From the NCBI RefSeq assembly GCF_037975245.1, contig NC_092580.1, forward strand, positions 32,451,001 to 32,515,000: DNA of 64,000 nt. Direction: 5' to 3'. Position 1 is the stretch's first letter, and every line of letters begins with the position of its first letter. The stretch comes from Apostichopus japonicus. Lineage: Eukaryota; Echinodermata; Holothuroidea; Aspidochirotida; Stichopodidae. Both the position numbers and the translations under genes were made by a program. The notes under the pieces were generated by a model. The model was not told where the DNA came from, made no database searches, and saw only the letters and a program-made list of their open reading frames with translations. This document shows, piece after piece, positions 35,501 to 43,500 of the stretch.

Positions 35501-36841
35501 TGCCATTTATAAACGAGTGATACAAACGCTAGAGGAATAGTTTATCACATTGTCAGGATGGCCGAGTGGTCTAAGGCGTCAGACTCAAGGTAAATTCCTT
35601 AGCTGTACATTCAGTATCTGGAGTTTCTGATCTTCGAATGAAGGCGTGGGTTCGAATCCCACTTCTGACAAGTTCTTTTTTATTACATCTTATTGCCATT
35701 TGTCGAAACGAAGTTTTCCATTTGTCATTTATAAACGAGTGATACAAAAGCTAAATGAATAGTTTATCACGTTGTCAGGATGGCCGAGTGGTCTAAGGCG
35801 TCAGACTCAAGGTAAATTCCTTAGCTGTACATTCAGTCGGTAATCTGGGGTTTCTGATCTTCGAATGAAGGCGTGGGTTCGAATCCCACTTCTGACAAGT
35901 TCTTTAATTTGACATTATATTGCCATTTGTCGAAACGAACTTTTCAATTTGCCATTTATAAACGAGTTATACAAATGTTAGAGGAATAGTTTATCACGTT
36001 GTCAGGATGGCCGAGTGGTCTAAGGCGTCAGACTCAAGGTAAATTCCTTAGCTGTACATTCGGTCGGTAATCTGGGGTTTCTGATCTTCGAATGAAGGCG
36101 TGGGTTCGAATCCCACTTCTGGCAATTTTTTTTTTATTACATCTTATTGCCATTTGTCGAAACGAACTTTTCAATTGTCATTTATAAACGAGTTATACAA
36201 ATGCCAGATGAATATGTTATCACATTGTCAGGATGGCCGAGTGGTCTAAGGCGTCAGACTCAAGGTAAATTCCTTAACTGTACATTCAGTCGGTAATCTG
36301 GGGTTTCTGATCTTCAAATGAAGGCGTGGGTTCGAATCCCACTTCTGACAATTTTTTTTTTTATAACATTTTATTGCCATTTGACATAACGAAGTAATCA
36401 AATTGTAAATAGTTTGAAAGAAAGATTGAGTTGCTTATGGTTTAACACAGTTGTGTGTAGTGTCTATTTAGTAACATAACGTTAAATATGCTTTATTTTT
36501 CATTTCCTAATATTCCATATTGCTTTTATATGTTATGTGCCTTGTCTTCTTGTAACCTTACCATCCGAAGGAGTCCACCACTGGCCTAAGATTTTTAAAT
36601 AGTTTTGTCTATTATCTTATGTAGGCTCAAGACTCTTATTTCTAATGATAATTATATCTTGTGAACTATCAATATCAGTTATTAGTTATCAATATGGGAA
36701 ATCGAATGACTCACCTAAATGGCAATTGCAGAATTTTTCAACCAAAGAATCCTCTTTTCCGATGCATTGACAGGCTGCAGAGAGGTGCAGAGACACCGCG
36801 ACCATTGTTACAGAAAAGAACCAAATAGATGACGCCATCAT
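17399..36841 (-). CDS. TIMP/tensilin-like secreted inhibitor, three exons
   Basis: Spliced on the minus strand, three exons give about 168 residues with matching phases (1 and 1). A signal peptide ([18 protein letters not shown]...SAA) is followed directly by mature CQC, and then by KFCNC. The N-terminal Cys-x-Cys is the metal-chelating hallmark of tissue inhibitors of metalloproteinases. The rest follows the netrin-like fold of the family: [11 protein letters not shown], a [10 protein letters not shown] strand, YCGEPD, YLLE, then [11 protein letters not shown]. Sea cucumbers have TIMP-like tensilins that stiffen collagenous tissue, so that role is possible. The protein stops after the N-terminal domain, shorter than two-domain TIMPs (about 200 residues or more). 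A further exon after a possible GAGA|GTATAC donor in exon 3 cannot be excluded. Intron 1 is about 16.9 kb and contains the tRNA-Leu array. Confidence 0.8.
17530..19493. other. TIMP-like intron 2
   Basis: No second gene is supported in this 2-kb intron. The plus-strand frame at 18157-18498 (113 codons) has no recognised domain. Confidence 0.5.
19494..19778 (-). CDS. TIMP-like exon 2, netrin-like core
   Basis: The exon has acceptor TTTATTTAG and donor GAAC|GTGAGT, phase 1 to phase 1. It encodes [48 protein letters not shown], matching the order of TIMP strands and the conserved CG pair. Confidence 0.85.
20341..20444 (+). pseudogene. 5'-degenerate tRNA-Leu repeat, array edge
   Basis: From AAGGCGTCTGACTCAAGG the sequence follows the array tRNA and its intron to TCCCACTTTTGACA. 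The acceptor stem 5' strand and most of the D arm are not recognisable, and the intron has several changes. It marks the left edge of the array. Confidence 0.8.
20548..20671 (+). tRNA. tRNA-Leu(CAA), copy 1
   Basis: The acceptor arm GTCAGGA pairs with TTCTGAC. The D arm is GGCCGAGTGGTCTAAGGC, the anticodon stem TCAGA/TCTGA encloses CTCAAG, and a 40-nt intron (GTAAATTCC...CTGGGGT) follows position 37. The long variable arm (TCTTCGAATGAAGG) is that of a type II tRNA-Leu, and the T arm is GTGGGTTCGAATCCCAC. The 5' exon closely matches animal intron-containing tRNA-Leu(CAA). Copies below share this structure unless noted. Confidence 0.96.
20775..20898 (+). tRNA. tRNA-Leu(CAA), copy 2
   Basis: D arm variant GGCTGAG; variable loop TTCCAATGAA. 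Confidence 0.94.
21002..21125 (+). tRNA. tRNA-Leu(CAA), copy 3
   Basis: D arm variant GGCTGAG; variable loop TTCAAATGAA. Confidence 0.94.
21229..21352 (+). tRNA. tRNA-Leu(CAA), copy 4
   Basis: Consensus copy. Confidence 0.96.
21456..21579 (+). tRNA. tRNA-Leu(CAA), copy 5
   Basis: Variable loop TTCCAATGAA; otherwise consensus. Confidence 0.95.
21682..21805 (+). tRNA. tRNA-Leu(CAA), copy 6
   Basis: Acceptor start GTCAGAA turns a G-U pair into A-U. Confidence 0.95.
21909..22032 (+). tRNA. tRNA-Leu(CAA), copy 7
   Basis: Acceptor start GTCTGGA gives one stem mismatch at pair 4-69. Confidence 0.9.
22136..22259 (+). tRNA. tRNA-Leu(CAA), copy 8
   Basis: Acceptor start GTCGGGA with 3' strand TTTTGAC; two wobble-type acceptor pairs. 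The intron reads CCTTAACTG. Confidence 0.9.
22363..22486 (+). tRNA. tRNA-Leu(CAA), copy 9
   Basis: Acceptor start GTCAGAA as in copy 6; long T-run terminator directly downstream. Confidence 0.95.
22590..22713 (+). tRNA. tRNA-Leu(CAA), copy 10
   Basis: Consensus copy. Confidence 0.96.
22817..22940 (+). tRNA. tRNA-Leu(CAA), copy 11
   Basis: T loop reads GGTTTGAATCC, changing the invariant C of the B box, so transcription may be weaker. Confidence 0.88.
23044..23167 (+). tRNA. tRNA-Leu(CAA), copy 12
   Basis: Consensus copy. Confidence 0.96.
23271..23394 (+). tRNA. tRNA-Leu(CAA), copy 13
   Basis: Acceptor start GTCTGGA; intron end CTGGAGT. Confidence 0.9.
23498..23531 (+). pseudogene. tRNA-Leu(CAA) copy 14, cut by retrotransposon
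   Basis: The tRNA runs from GTCTGGATGG to GCGTCAGACT and then joins Tx1/L1-type ORF2 sequence just before the anticodon. The 3' half of this unit is missing. Confidence 0.9.
23532..24282 (+). mobile_element. Tx1/L1-type retrotransposon ORF2 fragment, 5' part
   Basis: Broken frames read [60 protein letters not shown] and [14 protein letters not shown], the reverse transcriptase blocks of L1-group elements. There is an internal stop after LANRV and a frameshift near 23885, so it is dead. It starts at the PG-x-DG region and so lacks the endonuclease. The segment is joined directly to a truncated tRNA-Leu and is interrupted at 24282 by a hAT element. Confidence 0.88.
24283..26033. mobile_element. 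Non-autonomous hAT-type element with 8-bp TSD
   Basis: The left end CAGGGGCGGGATT and right end AATCCCGCCCATG are inverted repeats. They are flanked by GACTCTAT at 24275-24282 and 26034-26041. Removing the element restores the ORF2 reading frame on both sides ([18 protein letters not shown]). The interior carries TGGCGCGGAGCG modules like those of the 9.9-12.0 kb element, in the opposite orientation. No transposase is seen. Confidence 0.87.
26042..27418 (+). mobile_element. Tx1/L1-type retrotransposon ORF2 fragment, 3' part
   Basis: The reading continues after the hAT element with [11 protein letters not shown], then [38 protein letters not shown] and [20 protein letters not shown], the post-RT region of L1-group ORF2. 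Near the end [19 protein letters not shown] is the Cys/His region. There are frameshifts near 26760 and 27290. The fragment is cut at about 27418 by a second retrotransposon. Confidence 0.88.
27419..28671 (+). mobile_element. CR1/L2-type (Jockey-superfamily) retrotransposon, 5'-truncated
   Basis: The reverse transcriptase starts mid-domain: [20 protein letters not shown], then [18 protein letters not shown], then FADDTNIF (the catalytic ADD) and [10 protein letters not shown]. After a frameshift near 27840 the tail continues in two further frames ([34 protein letters not shown]). The 3' end is an AACAAATAAATCAATTAATC tail that abuts the tRNA array spacer. It is 5'-truncated and non-coding overall. 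Confidence 0.87.
28748..28871 (+). tRNA. tRNA-Leu(CAA), copy 15
   Basis: Consensus copy, first after the insertion; T8 terminator. Confidence 0.96.
28975..29098 (+). tRNA. tRNA-Leu(CAA), copy 16
   Basis: Acceptor 3' strand TTTTGAC gives one extra G-U pair. Confidence 0.94.
29202..29325 (+). tRNA. tRNA-Leu(CAA), copy 17
   Basis: Consensus copy. Confidence 0.96.
29429..29552 (+). tRNA. tRNA-Leu(CAA), copy 18
   Basis: Consensus copy. Confidence 0.96.
29656..29779 (+). tRNA. tRNA-Leu(CAA), copy 19
   Basis: Consensus copy. Confidence 0.96.
29883..30006 (+). tRNA. tRNA-Leu(CAA), copy 20
   Basis: Consensus copy. Confidence 0.96.
30110..30233 (+). tRNA. tRNA-Leu(CAA), copy 21
   Basis: Anticodon stem 5' strand TTAGA (one G-U pair with TCTGA becomes U-G); intron end CTGAGGT. 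Confidence 0.92.
30337..30460 (+). tRNA. tRNA-Leu(CAA), copy 22
   Basis: Consensus copy with T8 terminator. Confidence 0.96.
30564..30687 (+). tRNA. tRNA-Leu(CAA), copy 23
   Basis: Variable loop TTCGATTGAA. Confidence 0.95.
30791..30914 (+). tRNA. tRNA-Leu(CAA), copy 24
   Basis: Consensus copy. Confidence 0.96.
31018..31141 (+). tRNA. tRNA-Leu(CAA), copy 25
   Basis: Consensus copy. Confidence 0.96.
31245..31368 (+). tRNA. tRNA-Leu(CAA), copy 26
   Basis: Consensus copy. Confidence 0.96.
31472..31595 (+). tRNA. tRNA-Leu(CAA), copy 27
   Basis: Intron end CTGGAGT; otherwise consensus. Confidence 0.95.
31699..31822 (+). tRNA. tRNA-Leu(CAA), copy 28, weakened anticodon stem
   Basis: The 5' exon reads GCGTTACACTCAAG, so the anticodon stem TTACA no longer pairs fully with TCTGA. 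Likely impaired or a pseudogene. Confidence 0.75.
31926..32049 (+). tRNA. tRNA-Leu(CAA), copy 29
   Basis: Consensus copy. Confidence 0.96.
32153..32276 (+). tRNA. tRNA-Leu(CAA), copy 30
   Basis: Consensus copy. Confidence 0.96.
32380..32503 (+). tRNA. tRNA-Leu(CAA), copy 31
   Basis: Anticodon stem TTAGA as in copy 21. Confidence 0.93.
32607..32730 (+). tRNA. tRNA-Leu(CAA), copy 32
   Basis: Consensus copy with T8 terminator. Confidence 0.96.
32833..32956 (+). tRNA. tRNA-Leu(CAA), copy 33
   Basis: Variable loop TTCGATTGAA; T stem 3' strand CTCAC gives one G-U type pair. Confidence 0.93.
33060..33183 (+). tRNA. tRNA-Leu(CAA), copy 34
   Basis: Consensus copy. Confidence 0.96.
33287..33410 (+). 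tRNA. tRNA-Leu(CAA), copy 35
   Basis: Consensus copy. Confidence 0.96.
33514..33637 (+). tRNA. tRNA-Leu(CAA), copy 36
   Basis: Consensus copy. Confidence 0.96.
33740..33863 (+). tRNA. tRNA-Leu(CAA), copy 37
   Basis: Same two variants as copy 33 (TTCGATTGAA, CTCAC). Confidence 0.93.
33967..34090 (+). tRNA. tRNA-Leu(CAA), copy 38
   Basis: Consensus copy. Confidence 0.96.
34194..34317 (+). tRNA. tRNA-Leu(CAA), copy 39
   Basis: Consensus copy. Confidence 0.96.
34421..34544 (+). tRNA. tRNA-Leu(CAA), copy 40
   Basis: Consensus copy. Confidence 0.96.
34648..34771 (+). tRNA. tRNA-Leu(CAA), copy 41
   Basis: D arm reads GGATGTCCGAG, a change in the A box; intron end CTGGAGT. Confidence 0.9.
34875..34998 (+). 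tRNA. tRNA-Leu(CAA), copy 42
   Basis: Consensus copy. Confidence 0.96.
35099..35222 (+). tRNA. tRNA-Leu(CAA), copy 43
   Basis: D arm reads GGATAGCCGAG; intron end CTGGAGT; the preceding spacer is 3 bp shorter. Confidence 0.9.
35325..35448 (+). tRNA. tRNA-Leu(CAA), copy 44
   Basis: Intron variants only (ATTCTTTAACTG). Confidence 0.95.
35552..35670 (+). tRNA. tRNA-Leu(CAA), copy 45, short intron
   Basis: The intron lacks five bases (ATTCAGTATCTGGAGT), giving 35 nt; exons are consensus. Confidence 0.92.
35774..35897 (+). tRNA. tRNA-Leu(CAA), copy 46
   Basis: Consensus copy. Confidence 0.96.
36001..36124 (+). tRNA. tRNA-Leu(CAA), copy 47
   Basis: Acceptor 3' strand TTCTGGC gives a U-G pair at position 2-71. 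Confidence 0.92.
36227..36350 (+). tRNA. tRNA-Leu(CAA), copy 48, last copy
   Basis: Intron reads CCTTAACTG and variable loop TTCAAATGAA; a T-rich terminator follows. The spacer decays shortly downstream, marking the right edge of the array. Confidence 0.95.
36715..36841 (-). CDS. TIMP-like exon 1, signal peptide and CxC
   Basis: The exon starts at the tandem ATGs (MMASSIWFF); an upstream in-frame ATG at 36910 would bury the signal peptide. Cleavage before CQC leaves the reactive Cys at the N-terminus. The donor ATTTAG|GTGAGT is strong and leaves phase 1. Confidence 0.82.
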
Positions 36842-39800
36842 AACAGCTTCTGAGAGTTTCAGCAAAAAGTAATGATTACAAATAAGCTTAATCAAGTCTC
36901 TTTTGTTCAAAGCTTAAACAATTATAAATATGAGGTGTATAAAGATTTCGAATAAACTCAGGTTTATAGGCTTACTTGATGAAATTTTATTATGTTTTAA
37001 TGTGCTTGCTACAATTTACATCAACTTACAGCATAGAATTTCTCATGTTTTCTTTTCCCTTTCTCTCTTCCGGTCTCTCACGGAAGAGTTACTTGGTGTA
37101 TTTGACATTACGTTCTTTTACATTGTCTTTGAAACAATGGATGCTATTTATAACAATTAAAGGAACAAAGGATGGTTATGTGAACAGTCAGCATAAAATT
37201 TTATGAAACGATTAATGGTCTTTGGAATACTATAATTAAGGAGCACTGTACGTATTTGTAACAATATTATGAATGGACACCGTTGGTTTTTGAAGCAAAA
37301 AAATGAATGGTTTTAGGAACAATAAATGGATTTCACCTAAACAATGAGAGAAGCAATGCATGGCGGGGGTGTTTGGAGCTATCATTGGACCAATAACGGT
37401 CTCTTAAATTGGTCTTGAACCAAAATATACTGTTAAAAAGTGTCGTAATTGAAGTGGATATGTATAAAGGTGGGTATGAGGGGGGTTACAGATAAAGAGA
37501 TACACCCTCGGGGCAATATATAAAGCCAGCTCCATTTTTATGCTAAAATTTGACGAGTGTACGCTTAGGTATTGCTAAGATGAATTAAAAGCTGATATAT
37601 AGCCTATACAGAAAGAGTTACTATATTTAGGCTTACTTAATTAAAGCAACTCTCTATATACATCTTTAGCCCCTAGAATAGATGTAGGCGCTGCATCCGT
37701 GCATGGGTACATTTTGTATAACACTGGTGCGATAGATATATAAATACATACATATTACAAGAGTGAACTTTCCTAGGGAGGCTATACGAAATATCACTTC
37801 CAGCCTGAGTATTCCTCAGTCACTACCAAATCCACAATATAGCCAGAATCTATAAAGCCAATACCGTATATATACAGTCTTTATTAAAACTCCAAATTAA
37901 TTCGTCTCTTATAGCTGTATGTAGTAACGGTCGTCGAGCAGTCACTGCTGTAGAATGATCCACCTGCACATTGTGTAAAGAACACCTAATGCCTCAGCAT
38001 TTAATAGTTATGGTAGTGTAACGTCACAGTGGTAAACGAAAATTGTGAACCTTGAAATTTGTTTAGGAGATAAAAAAAATAATAATCATAAAGCACAACA
38101 TTAATTGCACCTACCTTAAAATCCCAATCAAACTAAAGCTTCCTCTTTGCACTGAGTCTCTTCAGATTAATGTTTGTCCACGCATGCAAGATTTTCTTTT
38201 GACGTTGGTACACAATGGCATATCCTATTGGGGATCACTGTCACTTTAGACAGTCATGCTGGTACCTCTTCTATCACGATGATTGTAATATCTAGAGCGT
38301 AACAAAATATGTAATAAGTTTTCATAATTCTCCATTACAAAACTTCAGCCTGTATTACAAGTATCAATGTACTAGATATCCCCTTTTCCAAGCAAGTTGT
38401 ACCGAGATGACAAAGTCTTTGGTTAGAAAATACACTTGCAGGTTCCATTTTTCAAGTGACCAATTAGGGCAGAGGGCTTCTCTACGTTTTACAAGGATTG
38501 TGATTGGTCGTAATAATTTGTGATTTTGGAAATGAAATATCTTCGGTTGTTTTTCTCTTAGCGATAGGTTCGACTTGTATTTGCATCTTAGAGCATATCA
38601 GTTTGCTTACGTTTGTTAAATTGGTGATTGGTATAGGCTATACAGAGATAATATGTGTTCTAGTTTAGCTGCCTAATTGAATGAGTTATGTGTTTATTTC
38701 CGCTATAATGGATATGCTATAACCATGTATCACGGTGATCGCCGTCAAATTATCAAAGGTACACCACTGGAATGTTCCTGTAGGCTATATGTGCAGAGTG
38801 TATTTGTATACAATGCATACACAACGCCCAGCAGGGGTGGGGTGGGTGGGGGAGGGGTTGGGGAATGGAGCTGCTATAGCACATGCTTCGATCATGACAA
38901 AGAGGTCATGCAATGTATGGTCGAGGACTCCCGATGGTGCAACCGTCCTCCTGTCTCATCATGATCTCTTTCTCTTTTCATAGTTTCTTGTGTGTTTGCC
39001 TTTGATTTTTATTTAATAGAGGGTAGCATAGGTTAATAAATAACAGAGCCGTATATATACGGCTCTGATAAATAAATTCCATAGCCGTATATAGAGATAG
39101 GTTTGAAAAGGCGGCGTGTCCAACAAGGGGGGGGGGGGGGGGTATGGAAGGCTCGTTAGGGATTCGCGGATCCAGTGGGATGAGGATGGGATTATTCGAC
39201 CCGTTTTTACACACACATTCAGAAGCATTTGTGCAAGTAACCACAACCTGCCGATTAGATCTAATTATAAACCTACTTTATAGTCTACATTATGCCTCAG
39301 AATACACCGTTTGAGGACTAATGTTGCATTTTAGTGGGGGTACCCCCATAATTCCTATATGGGAATCGGCAACGACCAGGCTCCCCTACGCTAAAATTTT
39401 GTAGCTGGCCCTTGCTACTAGCAAAGATTTATATCCACACCAAAGTCAGTCAATGTGAATGAGAATTTTCGTTCCCTCCTCCATGAATACTTTTGTAAGT
39501 GTAAGAGCACTGAGGATACGAAGAAAGTGATCAGTTGACATGGTGACGTAGATATTTGTTCTGTTCTGGGTGTTTCTCTAGAATAAACTTTTCTGAAGAA
39601 AAACAAACAAATCAACAAAAACTGTCATCCAGTTGGACTGTCATCCAGTTGTCTGCAAAAATTTAATAATAAAATAACGCAGGTGGTTTATTCATGCAAA
39701 CCAAAGATAGACCAGAGCGCAACATCCAACCATAGTAACATGCTCAGGCTGTTTTCAAGTTCCCCTTTGCTACATTCTCAGCTAGCCCCACCACTTCCAC

Positions 39801-39969
39801 AACCAACGCAAATATAGCAATTTGCGTGTAGCACTACGTACTGTAACTTATTGGTCAGACAATTTCGTATGTTCGCGAATGTCGAACGAGGAACGCGGAA
39901 TAAGTAACTAACTTCACACCGGTGATGTGTCAGCTGCATAGAAAGCCGTAATCAAGAGAATTATGTCTG
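36842..39969. other. Intergenic between TIMP-like gene and TBC1D30
   Basis: The two genes are divergent across about 3.1 kb, which must hold both promoters. I see no clear TATA box or CpG island. Small frames at 36930-37206, 38677-38983 and 38978-39246 look like chance. There is a perfect 24-bp palindrome at 39046-39069 and a G-run at 39127-39142. Confidence 0.4.
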
Positions 39970-40588
39970 ATGCCCACACAGGTCATCAAGATGGAGAATG
40001 ACCTAACAGATGGGTTCGCAGACGTATCCCAAGACGAAAACTCTGACATAGAAGATACTATTTCCTTAACATCTTCAACGAAGGGAGAGGGTGAAGTCAG
40101 TGGAACTTGTGAAAGCGGGAATGTTTCCGAAAATGGTTCAGAAGAAACAGAAATCAGTTTGGACTCTGAGTCTACATCCAATATTGGTGACAACACTGTT
40201 GACAATGTGAGCTTAGGTTTACAATCTGTTACTAACGATAATTCCCTAGGACTAAGCCTTACAAATAATAACAGTACGAACAATAGAACTAACGTCACAG
40301 TAAATAAACAGTCTAGCCCTGGACAACATAAACATCGCACCAAGAAAGCAGGTATTCGAATTCAGTTGTCCAAGAAAGATGGGCTGGACTCGACTTCCAC
40401 TTTGGATGGATTACTTTGCGAAATTTATGATAGGTGTCATCCAGTTGGCATTTCTCGACTTAGTGGTAGTGCAGACAGTGATGGCTTCACCGAATATTCC
40501 AGCAACTCAGAGGGAACATACCTTAGTAGCAAAGGAGATAGTTTCCAAGAAAAGACAAGAATACCGAGGGCAATTCTCCAAGCTAAAG
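39970..40588 (+). CDS. TBC1D30: TBC1D30 exon 1
   Basis: The start is either ATG 39970 or ATG 39991. The second (AAGATGG) has the better Kozak context and would drop seven residues. An out-of-frame ATG at 39963 overlaps. The exon ends AAAG|GTATTT in phase 1. LDSTSTLDGLLCEIYDRC resembles the conserved N-terminal LLNELY patch of the human protein. Confidence 0.85.
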
Positions 40589-43500
40589 GTATTTTAGTAT
40601 TTACTTTTGCTTCCGTTTTTTATGCATGGCTTTGCGAACAGCTTATCGTAAAGTCCTTGTTGTTGTACACAAGTGGGAAAAATATCATGGTTGATTTATT
40701 CTTTGAATGAAGGACTAGATGTTTACATGTGTTCACGTAAAGGCAGAATGATTGCTTTATCACAAAATTTATCTATTTATATGCTGGTTGGCTAATATCA
40801 TGGGACAAACTAAAACGAATGACAGCGAATGACCGAATGACAATTGACTTTGTACAGGGTTAATTATCATTTGCGAATGACAGCGAATGACAGCGAATGA
40901 CAGCGAATGACAACGAATGACAACGAAGGACAGTGTTGAGTGGAGATAGAATGATTAACGGAGTGGAGTAAATGCGGTTATTGGTTTTCTGCGCAAAAAT
41001 GATTTGAGGAAAATCGCATGTTACGGACGTGGTTGCAGGGTTTTGGTGTAATTTACGGATAGAAACCACAGGGAAAGTTTTTGTGTGAGAATGCGCTTGA
41101 GTGCTGTGCTTTTTACCTCTGTAGATTTATATAGAAAGATAACTGAAGCCGTTTCAAGATTATAGTATTGTTAGTTTCTAACAATTAATATCGGAAAAAT
41201 GACGTTAAATTGCTTTTTAAAATCAGACTTACAATTTCGCTTACTATATAAGGTGCGTTTTTATCTTGTCCGTACTTTACTAGATCTAGATACCCACGAA
41301 GTCTGAACTGTGATATCCGGTTGAAGCAAATGTCTGTGCTGTCATTACTGTCATTCGTTTTAGTCAACGCAATTTTTTAGTGTGTACAACATATTGTCAT
41401 TCGTTATGTGTAACGCAATTGTCATTCGTTTTAGTAACACCCAATATCATGTGTAGAATGTGTTTTAATATGGTGTATGTACAGTAACTTAGGATGGCCC
41501 AATAAATTTGCATACTGTGTTACTGTATACATACTGTACATATGTAGTTGAACTGATAGACACTGTAGTTGCCATGGTGATAAGTGAAATTGTAACCACT
41601 TTTTCCATAGCAATTTTAATCAACAAAGCAACAATGGAAATGGCCAATTTGCCAAAATGAAAACAGAAAAAAATCATTTCTTATTTTGCGACACTTTCGT
41701 GGATTATTCCACCCTTTTAGCTATTTATACTATAAACTTCAAATTCATGCTCCAAGTGAGGGCAGGTTTCCCTGCTTTTTAAGTAGTTTGACTCCCAACC
41801 TTTCCAAGTAGTTTTTCTATTTATGGTGGAATCTGGTCAAACGATTGGGGGAATCACATAACTGAAGGGTAGAAACTAAACCTCTGAGCAAAATCATCGT
41901 CACTACTTTCTTTTGAAAGAACATTAATGCCCTATATAGCACAAATTTACCTAAATACCATTATATATACAGAATACACAGTAGATTGCTCACCAACCAT
42001 CAACAGAGATCATGTTTTCAGTAATCTCCCTTTCGAAGGGAATGATGATACCTCACTTGACGATATACCATCCCGTCACATGGTTACAGGTTCCATGTAA
42101 AGGAATGGGGTTGATAGTAGACCAAGTTGTTTGACTTCATGCCAAGGCTGCATAGCTCAGCAGAATTACCATTGAGTTCTGTAAATTGAAAAACTGTCCA
42201 AATCGAGGGTGCACTCTTAGGGGCATGTTGCTGTTTGATTTATTTCCACATAATATAAATACAATGGTGCTACTGTAGTTGTTACAGAAAAGTTAGCAAC
42301 TTAAGACATACCTCTTTAACAAACAATTCTGTAAAGATGTGCAGAAGGTATGAAAACATTAAGAACCATGCTCTTTGTTAATGCCCTAAAAATATGGAAA
42401 GATTGCTTAACGAATTATGCAAATCAATTGATCAATAAAACAAAACATCACAAAATTATTATTTGTTGATAACTTTTTCTCCCGAGTTTATAAAGCTGAA
42501 GGACCTTGCGGATGCTGATTGGATATCTGTTACCTTATAGTGGCATTTTCATATCAGATATTGGACCAAATGGCAGCCCACTTCCTCTACCCCCTCTGCC
42601 CCACCCTCCCCACCCCCATCCCCACCCCGCATTGACTAGTCATCCTCCATGATGGAATACAATCATATTTTTTAACTGATTAAGACAGCTCTATGTATGT
42701 ATCATAGACATGGCTGTACAACACAGGATAAAATGAGGATTTGCTTTGCTTATAATCCCATTCTACATCGCATTATAAACACAAACTAATTGGTACTTAA
42801 TTGAAAGGCTTTAGCAACACATGACACAAGCCATGACATCAGAAGTGAGCCGTACTTGAATGGATTGCAGACGTAGAATGTGTTTTCTTCTGTGTACACT
42901 CTATGTTGATCCAGCTTCCAAACCATGTTGAAACAAGATAATTTGCACTTCCACTTAAAGCTATATCTACATTAAATAGTCCTACATCTATGTATTCTGT
43001 AGGTAAGTGTGAAATTTAAGCCAATGCTACATTATATATAGAATAGGTCTATTGCTTCGAGGAGACAGCTAGATACAAATGCATAGGTCAAACCAGTAGT
43101 AGCTTTGAGATGACTTTTGGTCTCTTGGATGAGTGTTTCTACTATAAGTATCATCTTGGAATTTTGGGTGCAAAACAAGGAGCTCTGTTGAACCAGGTAA
43201 CTTATCGTTAGAAAGAAAGTTTGAATAACTCTCCAATGCTTTGGGTTATGCAGCAACCCGAGCAATTAACTGAAGATGTTAGCGGCTGTTGCTAACAACT
43301 CACCATCTGAAAGGCATGTTTGTTACATTGCAACCACCTCACCTGATCTATATTCTATGACTTCCAGAGTCTGGGATTGGTAATAACTCTAGACATTTAG
43401 CTGAGGGTTGTCACACAGAGTTGGACCTGCTTGTTAAGCCCTGATGTCTTCTGAGTATCTTGGACCACATCTTTCATGAGTATCTTTTATATCTTGCGGG

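Larger units (their letters stand above)
20341..36350 (+). repeat. Tandem tRNA-Leu(CAA) gene array, 227-bp period
   Basis: Each unit has a 124-bp tRNA gene (38-nt 5' exon, 40-nt intron, 46-nt 3' exon including A73) plus a 103-bp spacer. Spacers share a T-rich Pol III stop (TTCTTTTATTTTA or TCTTTTTTTTATTAC), the words TTGCCATTTGTCGAAACGAA and a TATAAA-like motif about 44 bp upstream of the tRNA. I count 47 full-length copies (13 left and 34 right of an insertion), one truncated copy and one degenerate edge copy. Nearly all substitutions are shared among neighbours, which suggests unequal exchange. All full copies have the anticodon CAA. The array is inside, and antisense to, intron 1 of the TIMP-like gene. 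Confidence 0.95.

Noticed and set aside
20341-36350. CRISPR array or tRNA-derived SINE cluster
   Set aside because: The conserved part is a complete tRNA with canonical intron, boxes and terminator, the spacers are also conserved, and there are no target duplications or A-tails.
36930-37206. Two plus-strand frames upstream of the TIMP-like gene
   Set aside because: Hydrophobic, overlapping, no splice or domain support; likely chance in AT-rich DNA.
39930-40597. Minus-strand and second plus-strand frames over 39930-40597
   Set aside because: Shadows of TBC1D30 exon 1, which has matching phase with exon 2 and a family-like peptide.
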